59,508 nucleotides of DNA from Mesorhizobium sp. GTDB taxonomy: Bacteria > Pseudomonadota > Alphaproteobacteria > Rhizobiales > Rhizobiaceae. The stretch covers positions 1-59,508 of the forward strand of contig NZ_JANINM010000083.1 in NCBI RefSeq assembly GCF_024509055.1, in the 5' to 3' direction. Shown here piece by piece: positions 1-7,509 of the stretch (positions are counted from its first letter, which is position 1; every line of letters starts with the position of its first letter). A model generated the notes under the pieces. The model saw nothing but the letters and a program-made list of their open reading frames with translations. It did not search any database and was not told where the DNA came from. The translations under genes and the position numbers were made by a program.

Positions 1-54
1 AAATGCGGCATAGGTGCAAGCCTATCGGGGGTTCGAATCCCTCCCTCTCCGCCA
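1..54 (+). tRNA. tRNA-Ser, 3' part (5' end outside window)
   Basis: The window opens inside a tRNA gene. Visible parts are the end of the anticodon loop and 3' anticodon stem (AAATGCGG), a long variable-arm hairpin (ATAGG...CCTAT, class II tRNA), the T arm with loop TTCGAAT at 31-37, the 3' acceptor strand CCTCTCC, discriminator G and encoded CCA at 52-54. The acceptor strand predicts a 5' GGAGAGG start, usual for tRNA-Ser. The visible bases fit a loop CTGGAAA, so anticodon GGA is likely but not shown. The gene is the insertion target of the island, and its 3' end is rebuilt by the element. Confidence 0.88.
38..54 (+). repeat. attL core: tRNA 3' end repeat
   Basis: The 17 bases TCCCTCCCTCTCCGCCA at the tRNA 3' end recur exactly at 59088-59104. 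A direct repeat of a tRNA 3' end bounding a segment with an integrase at one edge is the signature of site-specific integration. The exact crossover inside the 17 bp cannot be seen. Confidence 0.88.
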
Positions 55-67
55 CTTAACTACGACG

Positions 68-90
68 TGCGAAAAACCCTATAAAACAAG
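68..90 (+). repeat. left arm-like inverted repeat (integrase site)
   Basis: The sequence starts TGCGAAAAACCC and ends ACAAG, 13 bp inside attL. Its reverse complement lies at 59050-59073 with one substitution and one 1-base indel. In the excised circle the two copies would flank the 17-bp core symmetrically, as expected for integrase arm or core binding sites. A shared GTGTAGAACC word at 130-139 and 59006-59015 may be a further arm site (weak). Confidence 0.65.
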
Positions 91-208
91 GGGCGCCGAG
101 AGCCACCGGATTCGTCGGTGGAGAACCGCAGTGTAGAACCGCGATCGGGCCAGATTGCCATCTTTCGTCGCCTCGAGGAAGCCCCCGATCCCGGTGATCC
201 GCCCGCGC

Positions 209-1051
209 TCAGCCGGGTTCGTCTTCGTCCGCCGCCCCCTCCTCGATCTTGTGGGCCGCCAGTCCGATGCCGTTGTGAGAGCCGCAGCGGCACCGCCAAT
301 GCGTTCCCGATTTCAGTTCGTGCGGCCAAAGGGGAAATCTCTCGGAACAGCCCTCGGAAGGACATCCGACCAGGGTCACCTTCGGTTTGAACTCGACCAC
401 GCCGCCGGGGTGCGCGACCACCGTGTAGGTCGCCTTGCACTCGAAGCATTCGGCCTCGATTTCGGTCTTGCCGTGCGGAATGCGTTTGCGGACCGGCCGT
501 CGGCAGGCCTCGTTCATGCATTCGGCGAGCAGGGCGAAATCGCCCAGCGTGACGTTGTGGACCGGCGAGCTGAGCACGGCTTCCAGCGTCGCCACGACCG
601 CCTCGCACCTGGACCGCAGTTTCGCCGGATCGGCGATCTTGCCGGTTTCGAGTTGCTCCAGCGAGGGCATGTGCAGATGCGAGCCGATCGCGTCGTAGTG
701 CGTCTTGATGTCCTTGAGGGTGAGCACCTGGTCGGTCCCGAGAGTTTCCATGTTCTCGGCCGGCTTTCCGTATTCGGACTCGATTCCGACGGCGATGGTC
801 GATGTCATTCCGATCGACGGATCGATGTCGACCAGCACGGCCATCAGCTTGCGTGGCTGCCACGTCCTGTATTCTTCCGGCGGAATTTCGTCCTTGAACG
901 CAAGCGCCCGGTCGTAGGTCACCGCCTCCATGGCATCGCGCAGTTCCAGCGCGGCGTAGCGCAGTCGGTAGACATCCAGGGTCGCGAGTTCGGCCTTGGC
1001 GCGTGACAAGGATTCTCGCGCCGAGTGCCGATAGTTGGGAAGGCCGATCAT
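209..1051 (-). CDS. hypothetical protein with C-terminal zinc-ribbon-like cysteines
   Basis: First gene inside the left end, 280 aa, reading toward attL. I do not recognise the family. Residues 1-190 are soluble, mixed helix/strand, with no catalytic motif I can name. The C-terminal third carries C202-x2-C205, C230-x4-C235 and C254-x-C256, which could form one or two zinc ribbons. There is no signal peptide or membrane segment. The ATG at 1051 has no strong ribosome site upstream, so the start is uncertain. It is transcribed away from the next gene pair, which starts about 200 bp further on. Confidence 0.7.
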   Translation of the reverse strand: MIGLPNYRHSARESLSRAKAELATLDVYRLRYAALELRDAMEAVTYDRALAFKDEIPPEEYRTWQPRKLMAVLVDIDPSIGMTSTIAVGIESEYGKPAENMETLGTDQVLTLKDIKTHYDAIGSHLHMPSLEQLETGKIADPAKLRSRCEAVVATLEAVLSSPVHNVTLGDFALLAECMNEACRRPVRKRIPHGKTEIEAECFECKATYTVVAHPGGVVEFKPKVTLVGCPSEGCSERFPLWPHELKSGTHWRCRCGSHNGIGLAAHKIEEGAADEDEPG

Positions 1052-1256
1052 CGCTCGAACCGTTCGTTTTGAAACGCCTCAAGCAAGCCTGGCACGATTC
1101 GGTCCGACCGTCATGCCGGGGACCTTGTGGCCCGCGCTGCGCCCAAGTCGCATCTGCGGATTCGCGTCGCGGGCGCGCGAGGCCGGCGGAGCGACGATGG
1201 ACAAACCGTGATATGCCGGATCGATTGTCCGCCCGATCGATCGCCGCGAGCTTCAT

Positions 1257-2099
1257 TTGACCGATACCGAGAAAGACGAAGATGTCCTTCGGCCGTTCGC
1301 CGATCTGATCGGCCGCGAATTCATCGAGTTCCTCTTCGATAGGGCGCCCCGCAAAGTGGTGTCCAGAATCGTCAAGTCGATGGACCACTTCGTCAAGGCG
1401 CAGAAGCTGGGCGGCACCGACGACGAGATGGGAGTCATAAGATGCATCGCGGGCGAGGAGGAGCTCGTCGTCGCGATCTTCGAATGGCTCAAGCTCAACT
1501 CGGACCGACTGCCGGCGCATGGCGATTTCATCGGCAAGTACAAGAACCACCGCGTGAAGCTGGCCTTCTACCCGGTGCTGTCGCAGTTCAGGTCCGTCCT
1601 GAGCGACATGATCAGGCACGGCATCACGTTTCCCGGGTTCGAGCAGGTGCTGCTGATGAAGATCGATCCTTCGATCGACGATGGGCGACTTGTCTTGCGG
1701 CTGGCCTCGAGCCGACCCGGCGCGGCCGACGCGTCGATCCCGCTCAATCCGTTGAACATATCGGTGTCCCGCGAGGACCTCGATCATGACGAGATCGCCG
1801 AGGAGCTCTATCGCGACTTCGAAGAGGAGGTCCGCGAGAACAACGGCATGAGTGTCCGCGAGTTCGTGACTGCCCGGGCCGAGTTTCGCAATCTGCTGCT
1901 GTACGCCGGAGACGGAGGGCATCACGCGATGGGCGAAACGCTGTCCGACCTGATGCCGATGTTCAGGAGAACCTACCGGGACTTGCTGTGGACGCTCTGC
2001 GTGCTCGTCGGCAACGCGCCGTCGAGCAAGGAATGGGGCTTGGTGAGCCAGTTCATCGACCTCTATCGACGGGTGCTCGTCGAGGCGAAACTGGTGTGA
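1257..2099 (+). CDS. hypothetical protein, 280 aa
   Basis: Unrecognised soluble protein rich in Asp/Glu and helix-forming residues. It has no signal peptide, membrane segment or clear catalytic motif. The assigned start is TTG at 1257 (MTDTEKDEDV), giving a sensible acidic N-terminus. The next in-frame ATG lies well inside conserved-looking sequence. The stop is 47 bp before the start of 2147-2893 on the same strand, so the two are probably co-transcribed. Proximity to CBASS makes a defence role possible, but nothing in the sequence shows it. Confidence 0.65.
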   Translation: MTDTEKDEDVLRPFADLIGREFIEFLFDRAPRKVVSRIVKSMDHFVKAQKLGGTDDEMGVIRCIAGEEELVVAIFEWLKLNSDRLPAHGDFIGKYKNHRVKLAFYPVLSQFRSVLSDMIRHGITFPGFEQVLLMKIDPSIDDGRLVLRLASSRPGAADASIPLNPLNISVSREDLDHDEIAEELYRDFEEEVRENNGMSVREFVTARAEFRNLLLYAGDGGHHAMGETLSDLMPMFRRTYRDLLWTLCVLVGNAPSSKEWGLVSQFIDLYRRVLVEAKLV

Positions 2100-2146
2100 G
2101 CTCGGGCCGGTCCGACCGCTCGCAGACGAAGGAGGCGGGTACCGCC

Positions 2147-2893
2147 ATGGGCTGTCACTTCCTGTTGGATCGGAGTCGCTGGACGATGGCGGCGCTGCAC
2201 CACTTCGAGGCCTGGGAGCGCGAGGAGCGGGAGATCTTTGCGCGGATGGTGCCGCGCGTGACCGGCGAAGGAATCGTTCTCGCCGGCGCCTATTATCGCG
2301 TCGCGCGGCATTTTCCGAAGGATCGCCGACAGGCCTTGATCGGCATCATCGAAAGCGTGGTCCCTGTCGAAGGGGCGGCCGAGCGGCGTTTCGACGGATT
2401 CGTACGGTCGGTCAGGAGTCTCGCGAAGGGGATGGCGACGGCTCCCGCGGAGGGCGAGCGCGCTCTGAGGCCGATCAGCGGGATGTCCAAATTCCTCTGG
2501 TATCGGTTCCCCCTTCACGGCTTCATCTACGATTCTCGCGTGCTTGCGGCCGTGTGCAGCAACGGGCTCACCGTCAGGTTCGATGCGATGATCGACGATT
2601 TCGGCGGGCGGCCGTCCGACTCCGGCGAGTGGAATTTCCTGATCGCCGCCGCGAGCTACCGGACTTTCGCTCTGCCTCTTCACGCGCTGGTCGCGGAAGT
2701 CTTCGAAGGACTCGGTCTGCAGGCTGAAAGAGCGGCAAGGTTGATCGACACGCTGTTCTGGCTCGAGGGCGGTGCACCCGGCTCGACAAGGCAGCCTGCG
2801 GAGGAGGCCGGGCGCCGGACGGCGCGCGAGGTGGGTATTGAAGCATTCCGTCGTTGCGAGCAGACGGTGGCGGATCTGATGCGTCACGCGTGA
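2147..2893 (+). CDS. hypothetical protein, 248 aa
   Basis: The frame is open further upstream (to 1988), overlapping the previous gene, but ATG 2147 is preceded by a strong GAAGGAGG site, so I start there. The protein is soluble and Arg-rich. The segment MSKFLWYRFP...FIYDSRV near the middle resembles the 'SK-x-L...P...(I/F)-x-DSRV' pattern of several uncharacterised restriction- or glycosylase-like families; that resemblance is weak inference. It ends 18 bp from the 3' end of the convergent cap3 gene. Confidence 0.62.
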   Translation: MGCHFLLDRSRWTMAALHHFEAWEREEREIFARMVPRVTGEGIVLAGAYYRVARHFPKDRRQALIGIIESVVPVEGAAERRFDGFVRSVRSLAKGMATAPAEGERALRPISGMSKFLWYRFPLHGFIYDSRVLAAVCSNGLTVRFDAMIDDFGGRPSDSGEWNFLIAAASYRTFALPLHALVAEVFEGLGLQAERAARLIDTLFWLEGGAPGSTRQPAEEAGRRTAREVGIEAFRRCEQTVADLMRHA

Positions 2894-2911
2894 TCCGAAA
2901 TGTCCCTTCCG

Positions 2912-3451
2912 TTATTCCTGGCCCTCGGCCGCCGCGCCGGTCGTCGCGCGCGGCCCCTTGGATCCGGAGATCAGGGCCCGCGGAGTGCCGCCGGGCGTGG
3001 TCGCCACGACGTTCATCTTCGTCAGTCGACCTTCGTAACCCAAGCCGCAATAGACGGCCGCGCTTCCGGCGATCACGAAAACGAGCGGATCGCTCCTGCG
3101 CCGAGCCATCTCATTGGCCCAGGTGTTGCGATCGACGCCTGACGGGGTCGGAACTTCTTCGGGGTGCGTGTGCCATTCGCCGACGAAATTCACGGTTCGA
3201 CCGCTTGTCTGCCAGGCCGCTAGGGCGGCGCGCTGGTGGCCTGGGTCGCGGCGGACGAAACCGAAGCGGCTACGCCGATCTTGGCGCATGGGTACGGTGC
3301 AGTCCAGAATCTCGACATGCGGACCACGATGGCATCCGAGCAATATACCGCCCGCCTCCAGGTTCGATTCGGGAGGCGCGACGAAACGCGTCATCTTGCC
3401 GACCACTTCATCCGAGAAGATCACTAGATGACCGCCCGCAAGGAAGATCAT
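2912..3451 (-). CDS. cap3: CBASS Cap3, JAB/MPN isopeptidase
   Basis: 179 aa JAB/MPN (Mov34/PAD-1) metallopeptidase. The zinc site reads E33-A-G-G-I-L-L-G, then GEWHTHPEE and a downstream S-G-V-D, matching the E...HxHx(n)SxxD pattern of JAMM deubiquitinases. In type II CBASS, Cap3 removes the cyclase from its conjugated targets and so opposes Cap2. The start ATG at 3451 overlaps the Cap2 stop by 4 bp (ATGA), so the two genes are translationally coupled. It is the last gene of the leftward cap operon. The C-terminus is Gly/Ala-rich and probably flexible. Confidence 0.9.
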   Translation of the reverse strand: MIFLAGGHLVIFSDEVVGKMTRFVAPPESNLEAGGILLGCHRGPHVEILDCTVPMRQDRRSRFGFVRRDPGHQRAALAAWQTSGRTVNFVGEWHTHPEEVPTPSGVDRNTWANEMARRRSDPLVFVIAGSAAVYCGLGYEGRLTKMNVVATTPGGTPRALISGSKGPRATTGAAAEGQE

Positions 3452-5178
3452 TGTCGGACGTTACCGCATGCAGGGCACGTCTCGATACGCTTCGGACTTC
3501 CGTCCTTGACGTGATTTGCGCGGTGGCGGTCGAGCGTGATCGACCGCCACTTGGGGCCGGCGCCGCCGTTCGCCCAATCGAGCGCCATATCGCAAATGAG
3601 ACCCGCCGCAATCGTTGCTCGCGAGACCGGAAACGGAATGTAGTGGGCGTCGCCGCATGCCAGATTGCGTCCCGTCTCGATCTGAACGTCGCTGCGCATG
3701 ATCTGGAATCTCGGCGGGCCGGCCAGTTCGACTTTCAGGCATTTGAAGCAGGCGAGATCGGGATCGCCGGCAAGGAAGGCGACGGCTGCGGCGCCGTTTC
3801 CTTGCAACCAGCCGAACAGGACCGGCGGGAAGTTCGGACGGCCGTTCACGGCGAGTTCGTTGATGGCGATCGACAGCGATTCCTCGCCGGTCGCCTCGAT
3901 GACCAGGTCTTGCCTGCGAAGAAGGCTGGTGTCGTCCATGATCGAACGGGGAATGCTGGTGATATCGAGATAGGGAAGTTGTTCGCGAAGCAGGTCTGCG
4001 CAGCCGTCGGCTTTGTTCCGGTCGAGATACGGCGCTCCGAGCAGATGACGTCCCAGATTAGCGCCCTTCAGCTTGTCGTTGTCGACCAAGGTGAGTGTCC
4101 CGCCGCCGGCGCCGGCGCCGCTTTGCGCGAGGTTTTGCGCCAGGAAACCTCCGACCGCGCCGCAACCGACGACCAGTATCCTCCTGCCGGCCAGATTGTT
4201 CATCGCACCCATGTTCCTCGAGAAGACGTATTCCTCGTCGACCGGTACGCCGACATAGCCGGAGATCTTCACGGCGCCCTGGATATACTGCAGCGTCTCG
4301 CGGAGATGGGCGCGCCGGTTCTTCAGAATTTCCGGCGTCCTGTATGCGGGGGCGATCTCGGCCGACACGAAGAAGCGGCCGTTCGGCGCCGAAAGGCAGA
4401 TCCACTGCCGATGCCCTTGCGAGCGGGCGAACGCTTCCTCGACCGCGCCGATCGCCGAAGGCGCTGCACCGTTCATCCAGGAATTCAATTCCGCGAGATT
4501 CTTGGGTGGCCAGGACTGTTTCGGATCGAACGACAGTGCCGGCACGCGCAGGACGGGACACAGGATTCCCTCGGGATCCTTGCCTCCATTCCACTTGTGC
4601 AGGCGGAGAAAGCGGGAGGCGCCGTCGGACACCAAGATCGTTTCGCGGTCGGAACGGCGGTCGAACCTCAGGATCTGGATCTTCGCGTCGCCTTCGAATG
4701 TCGGCGGCAGATCCATCAACACGGTGCCGTCGGCCCAATAGGCGCCGAACTCGCCGATCAGATCTTCGTCGAGGCGCCCCCGAACGGCATCCCGCAGCAC
4801 CTTGTCGGCCTGTTCGAGGCACTGGATGATCGTTTCGGCGGGCCTGTACCTGTCGAGCACGATCGCTTTTCCGTCCAGGTAGCAAAACGTGCCATCCGAC
4901 CGAAGGACATGCGGAATCTGACCCTTGGACCCGGCTTCGGGATCGACGAGCCGGATGACCGGCGGCGCCACGAAATCGAGGTCCGTCACGGTGATCACCA
5001 CCGGGATCCTCAATCCCGTTTCGTCTAGGACGCCTCGGTAGCGCAGACCCGAACCCGAGTGATCCCGCACGAACCGGCGTTGGCGTAGCGCGTCGTGAAC
5101 GCCTCGAACGGACCGCGTCCGCTTGTCAGGCACTTGTGGACTTGCCGACGACGGGAGCGGCCGAGATCCTGCGCTCAT
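3448..5178 (-). CDS. cap2: CBASS Cap2, fused E2-E1 ubiquitin-transfer-like enzyme
   Basis: 576 aa. The N-terminal E2-like domain contains DGTFCYLD with the candidate catalytic Cys99. The C-terminal ThiF/E1 domain has the ATP-binding loop VGCGAVGG (337-344), LVDNDKL and NLGRHLLG, all typical of E1 adenylation domains. Cys pairs at 477/480 and near the C-terminus (TCPAC) look like a structural zinc site. Cap2 conjugates the C-terminus of the CBASS cyclase to cellular targets and primes it. The assigned ATG overlaps the 3' end of the cyclase gene by 53 bp. A later GTG at the cyclase stop is an alternative start. It is followed by cap3 with a 4-bp overlap. Confidence 0.92.
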   Translation of the reverse strand: MSAGSRPLPSSASPQVPDKRTRSVRGVHDALRQRRFVRDHSGSGLRYRGVLDETGLRIPVVITVTDLDFVAPPVIRLVDPEAGSKGQIPHVLRSDGTFCYLDGKAIVLDRYRPAETIIQCLEQADKVLRDAVRGRLDEDLIGEFGAYWADGTVLMDLPPTFEGDAKIQILRFDRRSDRETILVSDGASRFLRLHKWNGGKDPEGILCPVLRVPALSFDPKQSWPPKNLAELNSWMNGAAPSAIGAVEEAFARSQGHRQWICLSAPNGRFFVSAEIAPAYRTPEILKNRRAHLRETLQYIQGAVKISGYVGVPVDEEYVFSRNMGAMNNLAGRRILVVGCGAVGGFLAQNLAQSGAGAGGGTLTLVDNDKLKGANLGRHLLGAPYLDRNKADGCADLLREQLPYLDITSIPRSIMDDTSLLRRQDLVIEATGEESLSIAINELAVNGRPNFPPVLFGWLQGNGAAAVAFLAGDPDLACFKCLKVELAGPPRFQIMRSDVQIETGRNLACGDAHYIPFPVSRATIAAGLICDMALDWANGGAGPKWRSITLDRHRANHVKDGSPKRIETCPACGNVRQ

Positions 5179-6271
5179 GCGATTTCACTTCCGCATGGGC
5201 GGCCTTGGTGACGTCGACGAGGTCCGGGCGGCTCGGGATACGCTTGCCGAACAGGCCCTTCAGTCGGGTGACGGCGTCCTGCGGGTCGAAGCATTTCTCG
5301 ACGATCCAGCCTAGCTCGGCCGCGAGGCCTTCGGCCGCTTCGATCGCTACGCGCCTGTCCTCATCGCCGAGGCGGCAGTCGATCTTCTCATCCGGATCCG
5401 TAGGGTTCTCGACGGGGCCGGCCAGCAGCACCGGAAGGCGTCGGGCGACCAGCAGCAGCGCCGCGTCGTCACGCTCGGGGACGTTCGGCCGGCCGAAATC
5501 GTCGAACGCCCGCCAGGCGCAGACCATGAGCAGGATCGACGAAACGCGGTCGAGACGAGGCTGGTTGTGGTCGCGCCAGGCCTTCAGGTAGCGGCAGATG
5601 CGGCGGAGCCTCTCGCCATAGACGACGACGGCTTCGAGGAACCAGTCGTTGATCTGGCGTGGGTCCGAAGCCACCCAGTCTTCCTCGCGATGAGCCAGCA
5701 GCACGCAGTCGGACGGCAGGGCATCCCAGCGGTCGATGCTGTCCGCCCGCGCGTCGAGAGCGCCGTCGAACGTTCTGGCCTGCGCGGCCTTTTCCAGCCG
5801 TTCGAACTCGGCATCGGGGATCGCGTAGAGCGGAATGTCGATGTGCGCGTATTCCGATATGACCAGCCGCGCACAGGTCGGCTTCCTGACGAAGGTCCAG
5901 CCCTCGGCTTTCGCCAGAGCCTGCAGCGCGCGGTCGACGATGGCGAAGAAGGCGGCTGCGGCGACCGACGGCTTGGCGCCCTGGACGAAAGTCATGGGCA
6001 GGTAGGTGCCGTCGTCCAGGTCCATCTGCTGCGGAGGCGTCCAGGCGGGATCGTTGATCGTCCTGTAGGCGAAGCTGCCCTGGGTGAAGAAACGCGGCCG
6101 GACCGTGAAGCCGACATCGGCCTTGCTGGCCTTGACGAACTCGCCTCGCAGGCATTGTCGGATCTTCGTCCGCGCCGCCCTCAACTCGGCGTGGCACTCC
6201 TCGGTGATCTGCAGATTGCTGAGGAACGACGTTTCGCCGCGGCGGTATAGCAGTCGGGATATGTTGGCCAT
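5126..6271 (-). CDS. dncV: CBASS CD-NTase, DncV-like cyclic dinucleotide synthase
   Basis: 381 aa from the ATG at 6271, which has an AAAGGA ribosome site; an in-frame ATG at 6334 is less likely. The nucleotidyltransferase signature is GSFAYRTINDP (GS at 65-66) followed by QQMDLDDGTYLPM with D84/D86, and a third carboxylate in HIDIPLY (D145). The MD-x-DDGTYLPM wording is close to V. cholerae DncV, so 3'3'-cGAMP is the likely product (inference). The C-terminus, the expected Cap2 attachment point, ends in Ala. The first gene of a leftward operon cyclase-cap2-cap3, diverging from capV across about 190 bp. Confidence 0.93.
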   Translation of the reverse strand: MANISRLLYRRGETSFLSNLQITEECHAELRAARTKIRQCLRGEFVKASKADVGFTVRPRFFTQGSFAYRTINDPAWTPPQQMDLDDGTYLPMTFVQGAKPSVAAAAFFAIVDRALQALAKAEGWTFVRKPTCARLVISEYAHIDIPLYAIPDAEFERLEKAAQARTFDGALDARADSIDRWDALPSDCVLLAHREEDWVASDPRQINDWFLEAVVVYGERLRRICRYLKAWRDHNQPRLDRVSSILLMVCAWRAFDDFGRPNVPERDDAALLLVARRLPVLLAGPVENPTDPDEKIDCRLGDEDRRVAIEAAEGLAAELGWIVEKCFDPQDAVTRLKGLFGKRIPSRPDLVDVTKAAHAEVKSHERRISAAPVVGKSTSA

Positions 6272-6405
6272 CGAATCCTTTCCCTCAATGAAACCGAGGG
6301 AGGATTTGAGCTGGGCGTCGCCCAAGTCGCACAACCGCGCGGTTAACGAAGTCTACCCTGAGTCGCTAAAATCTTGCAGAACATAAATCGAACATCCATA
6401 TGGGA

Positions 6406-6422
6406 AACCGGGATCACCGGTT
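6406..6422. promoter_or_regulatory. inverted repeat in the CBASS divergent intergenic region
   Basis: A perfect palindrome AACCGG-GATCA-CCGGTT lies between the cyclase and capV start codons, 40 bp before the chosen capV ATG. It could be an operator for a shared regulator or an mRNA hairpin. Nothing else assigns it. Confidence 0.3.
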
Positions 6423-6462
6423 CAACGGCAGGTCGTGGAATATTGCATTCTGGGGAATTTTG

Positions 6463-7443
6463 ATGACGTTTCAGATACTTGCCCTTAGCGGGGGCGGCTA
6501 CCGGGGCCTATTCACAAGCGCGATCCTCACGAAGCTCGAAGAGCAGGCGGGAAGGCCGCTCGCAGAATGTTTCGACTTGATTGCCGGCACGTCGATCGGC
6601 GGCGTGATCGCCCTCGGCCTGGCCCTCGGCAAGAGTGCCGGATCGATCCGGACGATGTTTCTCGACCACGGCGAGGAAATCTTCACCCGGGGTGAACCGC
6701 CCCGGTCGCGGCTGGAGAGGTACAGGGCTCTCTACTCCCAATGGCGTCGTCCCAAATACGACGGCACCGTGCTGCGGGACAGGATCGAGGCCGTCGTCGG
6801 CAAGGACACCCGGCTCGGCGACGCCCGGACGCGGCTTCTCATTCCCTCCGTCAACATGACGAAGGGCAGCGTCCAGATGTTCAAGACGGCGCACCATCCG
6901 AATTACATGAACGACTACAAGCTGTCGGCGGCGGACGTCGCGATGGCGACCGCGGCGGCCCCGTTGTACTTTCCGATGGCTCGTGTCGAGAACAGCAATT
7001 TCATCGACGGCGGCGTGGTCGCCAACGCTCCGGACATGTGCGCCGTCCACGAAGCGGTTCATTTCCTGGATCAGAAGATGGAGGACATTAGCGTCCTCAG
7101 CGTCGGCACCACGACGAGCAAGTTCTCGTTGCCGAGCTCGCTCGGCCGGGACTTCGGGCAGAAGCTTTGGCTCGAAAACGGCCGGCTGGTTTCCACCATC
7201 CTGTCGTCGCAGCAGCAACTGGTCGACTTCATGCTGAAGCATCAGCTTGGCGACCGGTATGTCAGGTTCGACGAGCAGCCGTCGCACGAACAGACGGCCG
7301 ACCTCGGGCTGGATCTCGCGACGGCGAGTCGCCGCCAAACTCTGCTCGGCATGGCCGACGGTTGCTATCAGTCGTTGAGCAACAATCCGAAGGTCATCGA
7401 GATGCTGGCGTACCGCCGGCCGGAGCCGTCGTTTCATCACTAG
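6463..7443 (+). CDS. capV: CBASS effector CapV, patatin-like phospholipase
   Basis: 326 aa from ATG 6463, preceded by GGGGAATT. Patatin fold: oxyanion loop SGGGYRG (9-15), nucleophile elbow GTSIG with Ser44, and the catalytic dyad Asp182 in FIDGG. CapV phospholipases degrade membrane phospholipids when bound by cyclic dinucleotide, killing the infected cell. In the classical system, capV is the first gene of the cyclase operon; here it is on the opposite strand and diverges from the cyclase. An in-frame ATG at 6400 would add 21 residues without homology-like character. Confidence 0.93.
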   Translation: MTFQILALSGGGYRGLFTSAILTKLEEQAGRPLAECFDLIAGTSIGGVIALGLALGKSAGSIRTMFLDHGEEIFTRGEPPRSRLERYRALYSQWRRPKYDGTVLRDRIEAVVGKDTRLGDARTRLLIPSVNMTKGSVQMFKTAHHPNYMNDYKLSAADVAMATAAAPLYFPMARVENSNFIDGGVVANAPDMCAVHEAVHFLDQKMEDISVLSVGTTTSKFSLPSSLGRDFGQKLWLENGRLVSTILSSQQQLVDFMLKHQLGDRYVRFDEQPSHEQTADLGLDLATASRRQTLLGMADGCYQSLSNNPKVIEMLAYRRPEPSFHH

Positions 7444-7509
7444 ACCGCGGGCGGCGACCAGGATGGAAGAGGCCGTCGTCGGAAACCTCGATCGGCGTCA
7501 CGCCCGACC

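Noticed and set aside
60..1925. 621-codon open frame on the minus strand opposite two genes
   Set aside because: It is Arg/His/Pro-rich without domain features and lies antisense across two more plausible genes; typical spurious frame of high-GC DNA.
2854..5028. 724-codon open frame on the plus strand opposite cap2 and cap3
   Set aside because: It is antisense to two firmly identified CBASS genes and has shadow-like composition.
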